A stretch of 14,129 nt of DNA from JBLHGU01 sp047615875 (GCA_047615875.1 JBLHGU010000127.1:1-14129), one strand, 5' to 3'. Positions 1 through 7,230 are shown, counted from the stretch's first letter. The notes: a model not told the origin generated them from the letters alone. Numbers and translations are program-made.

Positions 1-245
1 CCGGTCTTCGACGTCTGTTTAATTTCACTGGTTGTTTTACGCTTCAGTGTAATTCGATTTTTAGCCTTAGCTTCTTCAGCAGGACGATCCCCCTTCAGAT
101 AACCTAATAACTTCTTTTTGTCTTCTTCTGACAGACTATCATCAACTGAGCTGGCCGTTACGCCGGCAGCGGCTAGTTGCTCAAGCAAACGCTCCGGATC
201 AATCCGGATTTGCTCAGCAAACTGCTTGATTTTTACCTCGGCCAT
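1..245 (-). CDS. infB: Translation initiation factor IF-2, N-terminal fragment (runs off window)
   Basis: IF-2 is the GTPase that brings formyl-methionyl initiator tRNA to the 30S subunit. Only the first 81 codons are here, beginning MAEVKIKQFAEQIRIDPERL, the typical start of the IF2 N-terminal domain, with a glutamate/lysine-rich stretch after about residue 40 and the basic segment NRITLKRKTTSEIK near the edge. The GTPase domains lie outside the window. The ATG is ten bases downstream of the nusA stop. A GAGGAG Shine-Dalgarno sequence sits inside the last nusA codons, about 12 bases before the ATG, so translation is probably coupled to nusA. The rimP-nusA-infB order is the conserved gammaproteobacterial one and supports the call independently of the short sequence. 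Confidence 0.95.
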   Translation of the reverse strand, partial: MAEVKIKQFAEQIRIDPERLLEQLAAAGVTASSVDDSLSEEDKKKLLGYLKGDRPAEEAKAKNRITLKRKTTSEIKQTSKT

Positions 246-254
246 GCTTGGGGC

Positions 255-1742
255 TTACTCCTCTTCGAACCAGGGTGCGCGTGCTGTCATGATCAGACTG
301 GCGGCACGTTCCGGGTCAATAGTAATTAAATCGGTGAGTTCATCCACAGCGCACTCAGCAAGATCTTCCATACTGCGAATTCCCTTAGCCGCCATCTGAT
401 TGGCGGTTTCTTCATCCATGCCATCCATTGTCAACAGATCTTCCTCGGGAATTGCAGCCTCCTGACTGGCAATTGCCAAAGTCAATAGACTGTCAGATGC
501 TCTAGTCCTGAGTTCATCCACCAGGTCCTCATCAAACTCCTCAATTTCAAGTAGTTCTTGAATAGGCACATAAGCGACTTCTTCAACACTAGTAAAACCT
601 TCTTGAACCAAGATGTCAGCAACATTTTCATCGACATCGAGGGCTTTCATCAATTTTTCGCGCAGCAGACCAGACTCTTTTTCAGCCTTTTCTGCAGCCG
701 CCGTATCCGTCATGATGTTGAGTTCCCACTTGGTCAACTCAGAAGCAAGACGTACGTTTTGGCCGCCGCGACCAATCGCCTGCGACAGCTGGCTTTCCTT
801 GACTACGACATCCATGCTGACAGAATCTTCATCCATAATAATGGATTCTACATCTGCTGGTGCTAAGGAATTAATGACAAATACTGGGGCTTCTGACGAC
901 CAGGGAATAATATCAACCCGCTCACCGCCTGTTTCATTTGAAACACTCTGCACTCTGGCTCCACGAATACCCACGCAGGCACCAACTGGATCAATTTTAG
1001 AGTCATTGGACTTAACGGCGATTTTTGCGCGCACGCCAGGATCTCGAGCGGCACCGAGTATTTCAATAATACCTTCGCCAGCTTCTGGAACCTCAAGCCG
1101 AAACAATTGAACTAACAATTCTGGGCAAATACGATCCAGCAATAATTGTGGACCACGAACATCTGTGCGTACTTCAGAGAGTATGGCTCTAATGCGATCG
1201 CCTGGTCGCAATGCTTCACGGGGAATCATTCGAGAGCGTTGCAACAATGCTTCGGCTCCTCCAATATCAATAATGGCGTCTCCGCGATCCATACGCTTAA
1301 CTGTGCCGGATATCATTTCACCGACACGATCTTTGAATTCTTCTACTACTTGCTTGCGCTCGGCTTCACGAACTTTCTGATGAATTACCTGTTTTGCAGC
1401 CTGGGCCGCGATTCGACCAAATTCTACTGGCTTCAACGGCTCTTCAATAGCTCCGCCGATTTCAACTTCAGGATTCTGCTTCTGAGCATCTTCCAGGCCG
1501 ATCTGACGGCTGGGAAATTCTATAATCTCCTCATCTTCATCGATTACGATCCATTGGCGAAACGTATCGTATTCACCAGTTGCACGATGTATAGCCACTC
1601 GAGCCTCTATATCTTCGCGATGACGTTTGCGTGTAGCGGTAGCTAGTGCAGCTTCTATCGCCTGAAAAATGACCTCTTTTTCCAGACCTTTTTCTCTGGA
1701 AACTACGTCAGCCATCAGTAAAATTTCGTTATTGCTAATCAC
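255..1742 (-). CDS. nusA: Transcription termination/antitermination factor NusA
   Basis: NusA binds RNA polymerase and nascent RNA, modulating pausing, intrinsic and Rho termination, and antitermination. The 495-residue protein has the full family layout: N-terminal polymerase-binding domain (about 1-130), S1 domain (about 135-205), KH1 with GIRG near 258-261, KH2 with GRGG near 324-327, and two acidic repeats (about 362-415 and 437-490). Both acidic repeats, and the total length close to E. coli NusA, fit a gammaproteobacterium. The start codon is GTG; the next in-frame methionine (residue 10) would cut into the conserved first helix, so GTG is preferred. Only a weak purine-rich ribosome site (GAAGCGAA) precedes it. 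It lies 37 bases after rimP and 10 before infB. In E. coli NusA represses its own operon; the hairpins upstream of rimP are the obvious place for that here, which is inference. Confidence 0.98.
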   Translation of the reverse strand: MISNNEILLMADVVSREKGLEKEVIFQAIEAALATATRKRHREDIEARVAIHRATGEYDTFRQWIVIDEDEEIIEFPSRQIGLEDAQKQNPEVEIGGAIEEPLKPVEFGRIAAQAAKQVIHQKVREAERKQVVEEFKDRVGEMISGTVKRMDRGDAIIDIGGAEALLQRSRMIPREALRPGDRIRAILSEVRTDVRGPQLLLDRICPELLVQLFRLEVPEAGEGIIEILGAARDPGVRAKIAVKSNDSKIDPVGACVGIRGARVQSVSNETGGERVDIIPWSSEAPVFVINSLAPADVESIIMDEDSVSMDVVVKESQLSQAIGRGGQNVRLASELTKWELNIMTDTAAAEKAEKESGLLREKLMKALDVDENVADILVQEGFTSVEEVAYVPIQELLEIEEFDEDLVDELRTRASDSLLTLAIASQEAAIPEEDLLTMDGMDEETANQMAAKGIRSMEDLAECAVDELTDLITIDPERAASLIMTARAPWFEEE

Positions 1743-1779
1743 TTCGCTTCAAACCTGGTTATTCAAAATCCGCATCCGA

Positions 1780-2250
1780 TCAACCCAACTCGGGATCCAG
1801 CCTTGCATTTTCAATTTCATCGTAGGTGAATTCATATTCTTCACCATCAACTTCAACAACTATTCCTGCCGATCCGTCAGCTATCTCTCCTGCATCACAC
1901 AAAACTCCTGTAAAACGTCGTCGGCCGAGATGATGACGCGACACTCTAACCTTCACTCTCTGCCCTATAAAACGCTGAAAATGCTCAGGTTTTACTAATG
2001 GCCTGTCTAATCCCGGTGACGACACCTCAAGAGAATAATTCCCAGTTATTGGGTCTTCAACATCCAGCTGAGCGCTAACGCTACGACTGACCTGTTGGCA
2101 ATCAACCAATAACACTCCACCCGGCGCGTCAATATATAATCGCAATACCTTTGATCCGCCGCCGGTTAATTCCACCAGCACCAGTTCGTAACCAAGATCC
2201 TCAACAACAGGTTCCAGGAGTTTTCGCAACTCCAGGGCATCACCAAGCAT
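1780..2250 (-). CDS. rimP: Ribosome maturation factor RimP
   Basis: RimP assists late maturation of the 30S ribosomal subunit. The 156-residue length is normal for the family. The N-terminal half (about 8-80) has the family pattern of a hydrophobic helix followed by LGYELVLVEL, then the conserved segment YSLEVSSPGLDRPLVKPEHF (about 72-91). The C-terminal part (about 95-150) is the small beta-barrel domain with VKVRVSRHHLGRRRFTGVL and EYEFTYDEIENARLDPEL. The ATG is preceded by AGG eight bases upstream, directly after the T-tract of a terminator-like hairpin, so its ribosome site sits right against that structure. It is the first protein gene after tRNA-fMet and is followed by nusA. Confidence 0.97.
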   Translation of the reverse strand: MLGDALELRKLLEPVVEDLGYELVLVELTGGGSKVLRLYIDAPGGVLLVDCQQVSRSVSAQLDVEDPITGNYSLEVSSPGLDRPLVKPEHFQRFIGQRVKVRVSRHHLGRRRFTGVLCDAGEIADGSAGIVVEVDGEEYEFTYDEIENARLDPELG

Positions 2251-2261
2251 AATCCACGCCT

Positions 2262-2305
2262 AAAAAAAGCGGGCTGCCCCGGACTCCCCGATATGCACTT
2301 CCCGC
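2262..2305 (-). terminator. Second terminator-like hairpin, just upstream of rimP
   Basis: Read on the minus strand, GCGGG (2305-2301) pairs with CCCGC (2273-2269), TGC with GCA (2297-2295 and 2277-2275), and CGG with CCG around a five-base loop (2290-2288 and 2282-2280). Seven T residues (2268-2262) follow at once. This is an imperfect Rho-independent terminator with small internal loops. It ends 11 bases before the rimP start codon, so it would act as an attenuator of rimP-nusA-infB. Its outer arms are complementary to arms of the neighbouring hairpin, so alternative pairing is possible. Confidence 0.6.
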
Positions 2306-2307
2306 CC

Positions 2308-2337
2308 AAAAAAAACAAACCCCGCATCAGGCGGGGT
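2308..2337 (-). terminator. Rho-independent terminator/attenuator after tRNA-fMet
   Basis: On the minus strand a perfect 7-bp stem, ACCCCGC and GCGGGGT, closes a five-base loop (CTGAT) and is followed by TTG and eight T residues (2315-2308). It lies 20 bases downstream of the tRNA 3' end. It probably ends most tRNA transcripts, with some readthrough into rimP-nusA-infB. The equivalent operon in E. coli also has a terminator between metY and rimP. Confidence 0.85.
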
Positions 2338-2356
2338 CGTAATGTCTTCCGATTAA

Positions 2357-2433
<77 letters not shown>

Positions 2434-2445
2434 ATCGGGTGGCTG

Positions 2446-2474
2446 ATTATAGGGATACATTGATTCAGAATCAA
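2446..2474 (-). promoter_or_regulatory. Sigma70-type promoter of the tRNA-fMet / rimP-nusA-infB operon
   Basis: On the minus strand TTGATT (2474-2469) is separated by 17 bp from TATAAT (2451-2446). The -10 box is perfect and the -35 box matches four of six. Transcription would begin near 2439, a few bases before the tRNA 5' end at 2433. The GC-rich stretch CAGCCACCCG between the -10 box and the tRNA resembles the discriminator of stringently controlled stable-RNA promoters; that control is inferred. Confidence 0.8.
2460..2474. repeat. Inverted repeat over the -35 box of the tRNA-fMet promoter
   Basis: A perfect inverted repeat, TTGATT-CAG-AATCAA, with 6-bp arms and a 3-bp spacer. One arm is the -35 hexamer itself. 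It lies in the divergent region between the tRNA gene and mtaD and could be a small operator, but its AT-rich arms may be coincidence. Confidence 0.45.
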
Positions 2475-2549
2475 TATAAAAATCAAACCAATATGAGATA
2501 TCTGTTTTATGGAATAATTCGCGGCTCAAGCAACAAGAAATGAACATCT

Positions 2550-3884
2550 ATGTCAAACCCAGCTCCCGCTGACCTGGTAATTCAGGCTGCTCACATACTT
2601 AGCATGGACGGATCACAGGCAATCCTTTCAGACCATGCTGTAATTATTCAGGGTGACACCATAGCAGCAATCATGCCGACCAATAAATGGCAGACTGAGT
2701 GGCTGACAAAAGAAGTCATCGATTTGGGTCAACATGTTCTTATGCCAGGTCTGATAAATGCACACACCCATGCAGCGATGACGCTACTGCGCGGATATGC
2801 TGATGACCTTGCCCTGATGGAATGGTTGAGCGATCACATCTGGCCCGCTGAAGGTCGCCATGTTGATGAGCATTTCGTACAGGTCGGCACCGATCTCGCC
2901 ATAGCTGAGATGATTCGTGGCGGCACTACCTGCTTTAATGATATGTATTTTTATCCAGACACAGTGGCTGAGCGCGCTGTAGCTGCCGGAATTCGAGCCA
3001 ATGTCGGCATGATCGTGCTGGAAATGCCGACTCGTTGGGCTGAAAACAGTGCGCAATATCTGGAAAAAGGACTGAAACTACATGATGAACTGCGACACCA
3101 GACTTTAGTACGCACCAGTTTTGCCCCACATGCACCCTATACTGTGGAAGATGTCAGTCTACAACATATACAAACATTGTCTGATGAACTGGATGTCCAA
3201 ATACATATACATGTACATGAAACAGCGGATGAAATTGAGCAATCGATCAGCAGATTTGGCATGCGCCCGCTGGAACGTCTTGCCAAGCTCGGTTTAACCA
3301 CGCCCCGTTTACAGGCAGTGCATATGACTCAGTTACTCAGCGAAGAAATTAAATTTTGTGCTGAACAGGGCGTTCATGTCATACATTGTCCTCAATCAAA
3401 CATGAAGCTTGCCAGTGGAAATTGCCCAGTAACTGAGCTTCTTGAACATGGCATCAATGTGGCACTCGGTACAGATGGCGCCGCCAGCAACAATGATTTG
3501 GATATGATCGAGGAAACCCGCACTGCGGCTTTGCTGGCGAAATCTGTTTCCGAGAATCCAACCAGCTTGCCTGCCTGGCAAGCTCTTGAGATGGCGACTA
3601 TAAATGGAGCTCGCGCTATGGGAATCGATGATATCACCGGCTCCATTGAGCCAGGCAAACAGGCAGACTTGATTGCAATCGACATGATGCAACCACGCAC
3701 TCAACCATTATTCAACCCAGTGACTCAGGTTGCATATAGTGCAGCTGCCGACCAGGTCAGCGATGTCTGGATTGCTGGTAAACAAGTATTACAGGGAAAC
3801 CGACATACCTCGTTAGATTTAGAGCAAATCCTGTCTTCTGCAGAGCAATGGAGACAAATAATCATGTCACCAAACAGCAACTAA
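2550..3884 (+). CDS. mtaD: 5'-methylthioadenosine / S-adenosylhomocysteine deaminase (amidohydrolase, TRZ/ATZ family)
   Basis: A cytosolic metal-dependent deaminase predicted to convert methylthioadenosine and/or S-adenosylhomocysteine to the inosine derivatives. The 444-residue chain has the amidohydrolase layout: a small N-terminal beta domain, metal motif NAHTHAAM (His72, His74), APHAPYT (about 192-198), IHIHVHETADE with likely metal His221 and substrate-contact Glu224, AVHMT (His258), and GTDGAASNN with metal/catalytic Asp309, then the composite beta domain SIEPGKQADLI. It matches the experimentally studied P. aeruginosa MTA deaminase (PA3170) in neighbourhood, since ubiG and a HAD phosphatase follow. 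Substrate choice within the family (MTA, SAH, adenosine, guanine) cannot be settled by eye. It has no strong Shine-Dalgarno sequence. UbiG produces SAH, a plausible functional link. Confidence 0.88.
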   Translation: MSNPAPADLVIQAAHILSMDGSQAILSDHAVIIQGDTIAAIMPTNKWQTEWLTKEVIDLGQHVLMPGLINAHTHAAMTLLRGYADDLALMEWLSDHIWPAEGRHVDEHFVQVGTDLAIAEMIRGGTTCFNDMYFYPDTVAERAVAAGIRANVGMIVLEMPTRWAENSAQYLEKGLKLHDELRHQTLVRTSFAPHAPYTVEDVSLQHIQTLSDELDVQIHIHVHETADEIEQSISRFGMRPLERLAKLGLTTPRLQAVHMTQLLSEEIKFCAEQGVHVIHCPQSNMKLASGNCPVTELLEHGINVALGTDGAASNNDLDMIEETRTAALLAKSVSENPTSLPAWQALEMATINGARAMGIDDITGSIEPGKQADLIAIDMMQPRTQPLFNPVTQVAYSAAADQVSDVWIAGKQVLQGNRHTSLDLEQILSSAEQWRQIIMSPNSN

Positions 3885-3950
3885 GCAGCTACAAACCCTA
3901 TAGAATACACTGCTACATATTGACCCTAGTGCACCAACTAAATATTTAAA

Positions 3951-4658
3951 ATGACCACCACCCTAAACGTTGATCCTGCTGAAATCGAGAAATTTGAATC
4001 CCTTGCCAGTCGCTGGTGGGATCCAGATAGCGAGTTTAAACCGCTGCATGACATGAATCCTGTACGACTTGATTATATAAATGACCGAGCTAATTTACAG
4101 GCATCCAACGCAGTAGACATTGGCTGCGGTGGTGGTATTTTATCGGAAGCCATGTGTCGTGCAGGAGCAGCCGTTACCGGCGTTGACATGGGCACAACAC
4201 CGTTGATGATCGCACGCCTACACGCCCAGGATAACAATCTCGACATCAACTACCGTCAATGCACCGCTGAGGAACTGGCCATTGAAAAACCCGGAAAGTA
4301 TGATGTGGTTACCTGCATGGAAATGCTCGAGCATGTACCTGATCCCGCTGCAATTGTGCAAGCATGCAGTCAACTATTGCGACCCGGAGGGGAAGTGTTC
4401 TTTTCCACCATCAATCGCAATGCCAAGGCGTGGTTAATGGCGATAGTCGGTGCAGAATATATTTTAAACCTGCTACCCAAAGGCACTCATCATTATAAAA
4501 ATCTAATTCGCCCATCTGAGCTAGCTAGTTGGGCAAGGCACTCTGGATTAATCATTAAGGATATAACTGGCATACACTACAACCCGTTCACAAAAGGTTT
4601 CAAAATTGGTGCCGGAGTAGACATAAATTATATAGTCCATGCCAAACGACCAGATTAA
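3951..4658 (+). CDS. ubiG: Ubiquinone biosynthesis O-methyltransferase UbiG
   Basis: UbiG performs both SAM-dependent O-methylations in ubiquinone synthesis (the 2-polyprenyl-6-hydroxyphenol and the demethylubiquinone steps) at the inner membrane face. The 235-residue length is typical. Visible are the UbiG signature EIEKFESLASRWWDPDSEFK (11-30) and LHDMNPVRLDYI (32-43), the SAM-binding glycine motif VDIGCGGGILSE (55-66), the acidic residue Asp79 ending the next strand (VTGVDM), and CMEMLEHVPDP (122-132). The C-terminal YNPFTKGFK (210-218) is also typical. There is no purine-rich ribosome site before the ATG, only A/T-rich sequence. It lies 66 bases after mtaD, and its last 20 bases overlap the next gene, so the three are probably co-transcribed. 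Confidence 0.96.
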   Translation: MTTTLNVDPAEIEKFESLASRWWDPDSEFKPLHDMNPVRLDYINDRANLQASNAVDIGCGGGILSEAMCRAGAAVTGVDMGTTPLMIARLHAQDNNLDINYRQCTAEELAIEKPGKYDVVTCMEMLEHVPDPAAIVQACSQLLRPGGEVFFSTINRNAKAWLMAIVGAEYILNLLPKGTHHYKNLIRPSELASWARHSGLIIKDITGIHYNPFTKGFKIGAGVDINYIVHAKRPD

Positions 4659-5328
4659 TTCCGTAATTCCGGGAGGAATTTTTTTCGACCTGGATGGCAC
4701 CTTAGCCGATACGGCGCCGGATTTAGGTAATGCGTTAAATCAGTTACTGGTTATGCAAGGTCGCGAACCATTACCCATCAAAGTCATTCGCCCTTATGTA
4801 TCCCGTGGCACACCTGCATTGCTCGACCTTGGCTTCCAAATAACAGCAGATGATTTGCGATATCCGCCATTACGCACGCAGTTTTTGAAGTTTTATTCAA
4901 ACAATATTTGTGATTCAACCACCCTTTTTCCGGGTATAGCACAACTAATTACAGACATTGAGAAGCAGGGAGTGTTATGGGGCATTGTAACCAACAAACC
5001 CCATGCATTAACCGTGCCTCTGCTGAAGAAACTACCATTTCCACACCAACCCGCAATAGTTGTTAGTGGCGATACTCTCGCGGCAAAAAAACCACATCCG
5101 GAACCACTGTTACATGCTTGCGCACGAATTGGGGTGAACGCCCGTCAGAGTCTATATATCGGCGATGATCATCGAGACATTCAGGCCGCTCGAGCTGCTC
5201 ACATGCGCTCTATCGCAGTAACTTATGGGTATACTCTACCAGAGGATGATCCTTCAAAATGGAAGGCGACCTTTGTCGCTGATGATGTTGTAGAAATTGC
5301 GCTTTGGCTAAAAAGGCATTATTTCTAG
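4639..5328 (+). CDS. mupP: HAD-superfamily phosphatase, probable N-acetylmuramic acid 6-phosphate phosphatase MupP
   Basis: A HAD phosphatase of the phosphoglycolate-phosphatase-like group, 229 residues. The four HAD motifs are present: FFDLDGTLADT with nucleophile Asp17 and acid/base Asp19, VTNKP with Thr118, the lysine in AKKPHPEP (about 150-155), and IGDDHRD with Mg-binding Asp176/Asp177. The helical cap lies between residues 25 and 95. The position right after ubiG is the key argument for MupP, which in Pseudomonas dephosphorylates MurNAc-6-phosphate in the MurU cell-wall recycling route; phosphoglycolate phosphatase (Gph) is the main alternative. The ATG lies inside ubiG, with a 20-base overlap and a weak ribosome site, which suggests translational coupling. 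GGAGG at 4671-4675 is within the coding sequence and has no usable start after it. Confidence 0.75.
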   Translation: MPNDQINSVIPGGIFFDLDGTLADTAPDLGNALNQLLVMQGREPLPIKVIRPYVSRGTPALLDLGFQITADDLRYPPLRTQFLKFYSNNICDSTTLFPGIAQLITDIEKQGVLWGIVTNKPHALTVPLLKKLPFPHQPAIVVSGDTLAAKKPHPEPLLHACARIGVNARQSLYIGDDHRDIQAARAAHMRSIAVTYGYTLPEDDPSKWKATFVADDVVEIALWLKRHYF

Positions 5329-5392
5329 GTTACGACGCCCATCAGATACTGTTTATAAAACCAGCCTTTCTGCAAGTGCATTTAAAGACACT

Positions 5393-5803
5393 CTAATCTT
5401 GCACCTCTATCTGTGAGTTAATCAGCTCTATAATTTGTTTTGCATCACTTTTACTGGCCCATGCAATATTGACAACTTCTTCCCTACTCCCTGCACTGGA
5501 GTTTAATAACAACTTTAAGGATCGAAAAACTACAGTGGCCTTTTCGATAGAATCAAATTCATAATTCTTCTTTCCACGAATTCCTTTATCATCAATTATC
5601 ATTGCTGGCTGCATCCAGCGTGATTTCACATAAATTGCCGCTGCAATAAATGTTGCGACAAAAAATGCTATTTGAACCGAGCCGGGAGGCCATGTCCAAA
5701 TTCCAGCCAAGTGAAAAACTACTGGTGACATTGCTATATTAATAGCAACATGAATGGTGCGTACTTTACTGAAATAAAAGGTCCTGACTGAATTGTCAGA
5801 CAT
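5393..5803 (-). CDS. Small two-helix membrane protein of unknown function
   Basis: I do not recognise this 136-residue protein as a named family. It has a short N-terminal segment, two hydrophobic stretches likely to cross the membrane (about 16-36, TIHVAINIAMSPVVFHL..., and 42-60, SVQIAFFVATFIAAAIYVK), and a soluble C-terminal part of about 70 residues beginning PAMIIDDKGIRGKKNYEFDSI. Two helices followed by a short beta-rich tail starting with a D-D-K-G-I turn resemble bacterial PH-like membrane proteins; that is inference from pattern only. Its ATG shares one base with the stop of the upstream gene (TAATG), with AGGAG just before, so the two are almost certainly translated together. It may anchor or support its exported partner. 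It converges with mupP. Confidence 0.8.
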   Translation of the reverse strand: MSDNSVRTFYFSKVRTIHVAINIAMSPVVFHLAGIWTWPPGSVQIAFFVATFIAAAIYVKSRWMQPAMIIDDKGIRGKKNYEFDSIEKATVVFRSLKLLLNSSAGSREEVVNIAWASKSDAKQIIELINSQIEVQD

Positions 5804-7101
5804 TAGAGCTCCTGTTGAATTGAATCTATTTGCTTGCGCACCGACACTTCATCCCACTCTACGGCACCAAAACTACCAAAACTATATGTTCCATTATGAT
5901 TGATGACAAAATTCGTTGGAAAACCATACACATTCCACCGCTTCATTTCCTCACCATTAAGATCTTGCAGAAGAACATAACCGTGCATGGAATATTTTTC
6001 CACTGCCTCTTCGATTGCTTGCCGACTTTCACCAACGTTAACCGCCACTACCACCAATCCGCGCTCAGAGTATTCTTTTTGTAAGCGATTCAACGCTGGC
6101 AATTCCCGTATACAAGGCTCACACCAGCTAGCCCAAAAACTAACAAGGATGGTTTTTCCTTTAAAATTTTCCAGTGATACGCTGGCACCTGCCAAATCGG
6201 GCAAGTTCAGCTGCGACGGAATGCGGCCTTGCAGTGGTTTCAAACCATATCGATCGGTAGGATTGGCAATTTTATCATGCAACACCCGTTCTGCTACGGG
6301 TTGCTGTGGAACCTGTAGATTCAACATCAGCTTGATTACTTTTTCAATACGCGAAGGCGCTTCAGCCCTCTCACGGAGATCTTTATCGGTCAGATCGTCC
6401 TCCGGTCGTTGCAGGTAGCCCGAATTGATCCCGTTCAACACCTGCAGGAAAACCTGACTACCACCCGTGCCTAATACGTCTACCAACTCGTTAACTCTCC
6501 AGCGTCGCGTACTGATTCCGGCCTGGATAACAAAGACCGGCACATTGGTCAAAGTGGCAATCGACTTATAATGAGCGATCTGACCGGGATAAAAAGATGG
6601 CTCAGTTAATGCTGGTGAGAACAAAATCACCCCACGAACTGACATGGGTAGCTCTGAAACCTGCAGATAATAAACACCTTCTAGTGCATTTTTAGCACCT
6701 CGATTCATTGCTACGACAATCACCTCGCGATCCGTCTCTTGATGAATCAGATCAATTAGCGCTGCAATATCTGCTGCTGGAAACTGATTCACGCTCAGAC
6801 GATTAGCGTCTACCATGTAAGCTAGGTGGAGATCGGCTAACCAAACCTCAATACCTAACTGAGACAGTGCTTTGGTCACCTCAAAAAGGGGCGATTGGAT
6901 GCCTCGGTGTGGTGGTAACCATAGTATTACAGGTGATTCAGAATCAGGCACTGCAGACCGATAGACTGGAATCACCTCACCATTAGGCAACTCAAAGTCA
7001 GATACAGTCTGTGCAAAGCAGCCGACAGAAGTCAGTAGCGCGACGATTAGCGCAAACACAGGTAACAGAAATCGCTGACTCAATGGATTTATCACAGGCA
7101 A
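5803..7101 (-). CDS. Exported fusion protein: degenerate alpha/beta-hydrolase domain plus TlpA-like thioredoxin domain
   Basis: A 432-residue protein. The N-terminus has a basic start and a hydrophobic segment (about 10-30, FLLPVFALIVALLTSVGCFA) ending in a possible signal-peptidase site after Ala30, or less likely a lipobox at Cys28. Residues about 45-260 look like an alpha/beta hydrolase (VILWLPPHRG, VWLADLHLAY, VIVVAMNRGAKNAL, GVILFSPAL, VPVFVIQAG). The nucleophile elbow, normally G-x-S-x-G, reads A-M-N-R-G, with Asn133 in place of serine. Residues about 292-432 are a TlpA/ResA-type thioredoxin domain with FWASWCEPC (Cys327, Cys330) and cis-proline Pro395 (VYGFPTNFVI). No ATG is available: the start is TTG at 7101 or GTG at 7095, with a stop codon shortly upstream and no clear Shine-Dalgarno sequence. 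It is read divergently from the leucine operon and overlaps the small membrane protein gene. Disulfide chemistry in the periplasm is likely; the partner is unknown. Confidence 0.85.
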   Translation of the reverse strand: MPVINPLSQRFLLPVFALIVALLTSVGCFAQTVSDFELPNGEVIPVYRSAVPDSESPVILWLPPHRGIQSPLFEVTKALSQLGIEVWLADLHLAYMVDANRLSVNQFPAADIAALIDLIHQETDREVIVVAMNRGAKNALEGVYYLQVSELPMSVRGVILFSPALTEPSFYPGQIAHYKSIATLTNVPVFVIQAGISTRRWRVNELVDVLGTGGSQVFLQVLNGINSGYLQRPEDDLTDKDLRERAEAPSRIEKVIKLMLNLQVPQQPVAERVLHDKIANPTDRYGLKPLQGRIPSQLNLPDLAGASVSLENFKGKTILVSFWASWCEPCIRELPALNRLQKEYSERGLVVVAVNVGESRQAIEEAVEKYSMHGYVLLQDLNGEEMKRWNVYGFPTNFVINHNGTYSFGSFGAVEWDEVSVRKQIDSIQQEL

Positions 7102-7171
7102 TCTATGGATGGGGTTTTATAACAGCTTCTGACACACTATAAAGCCTCCCATTGGGGGTAAGCACTTTCTA

Positions 7172-7195
7172 ATTGACGTTTACGTAAACGTCAAT
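7172..7195. promoter_or_regulatory. Perfect 24-bp palindrome, probable operator (LiuR-like)
   Basis: The left arm ATTGACGTTTAC (7172-7183) is followed immediately by its exact reverse complement (7184-7195). It lies in the 129-base divergent region and overlaps the best -35 box of the downstream operon. From memory, the MerR-family regulator LiuR of gammaproteobacterial leucine-degradation genes binds a GTTTACGTAAAC-type core, which this contains; I cannot verify that consensus here. No regulator gene lies in the window. Confidence 0.8.
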
Positions 7196-7202
7196 GTATG
7201 CT
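7173..7202 (+). promoter_or_regulatory. Candidate promoter of the leucine-degradation operon
   Basis: TTGACG (7173-7178), an 18-bp spacer and TATGCT (7197-7202). The -35 box is five of six and the -10 box four of six. Most of the spacer is the palindrome, an arrangement typical of MerR-family control, where the regulator sits between the boxes (usually with 19-20 bp spacers). Transcription would start near 7209, about 22 bases before the first gene. Confidence 0.5.
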
Positions 7203-7230
7203 CCCACTTACCCTTATTTGAGACTCGCTA

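Noticed and set aside
613..1110. A 165-codon open frame on the plus strand inside nusA, with others nearby (558-866, 1146-1646)
   Set aside because: They lie wholly antisense to a well-conserved gene, have no ribosome site or family resemblance, and read as composition shadows.
3920..3948. TTGACC-17 bp-TATTTA, a possible promoter just before ubiG
   Set aside because: The -10 box is poor and would start transcription after the ubiG ATG, so it cannot serve that start.
4671..4675. GGAGG near the start of mupP, as a ribosome site for a shorter protein
   Set aside because: No start codon follows at a usable distance, and a later start would remove the catalytic DLDGT motif.
5329..5392. TGCAAG...CTTGCA inverted repeat between the convergent mupP and membrane protein genes, as a terminator
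   Set aside because: The stem is only six base pairs, the loop is about 20 bases, and no T-tract follows on either strand.
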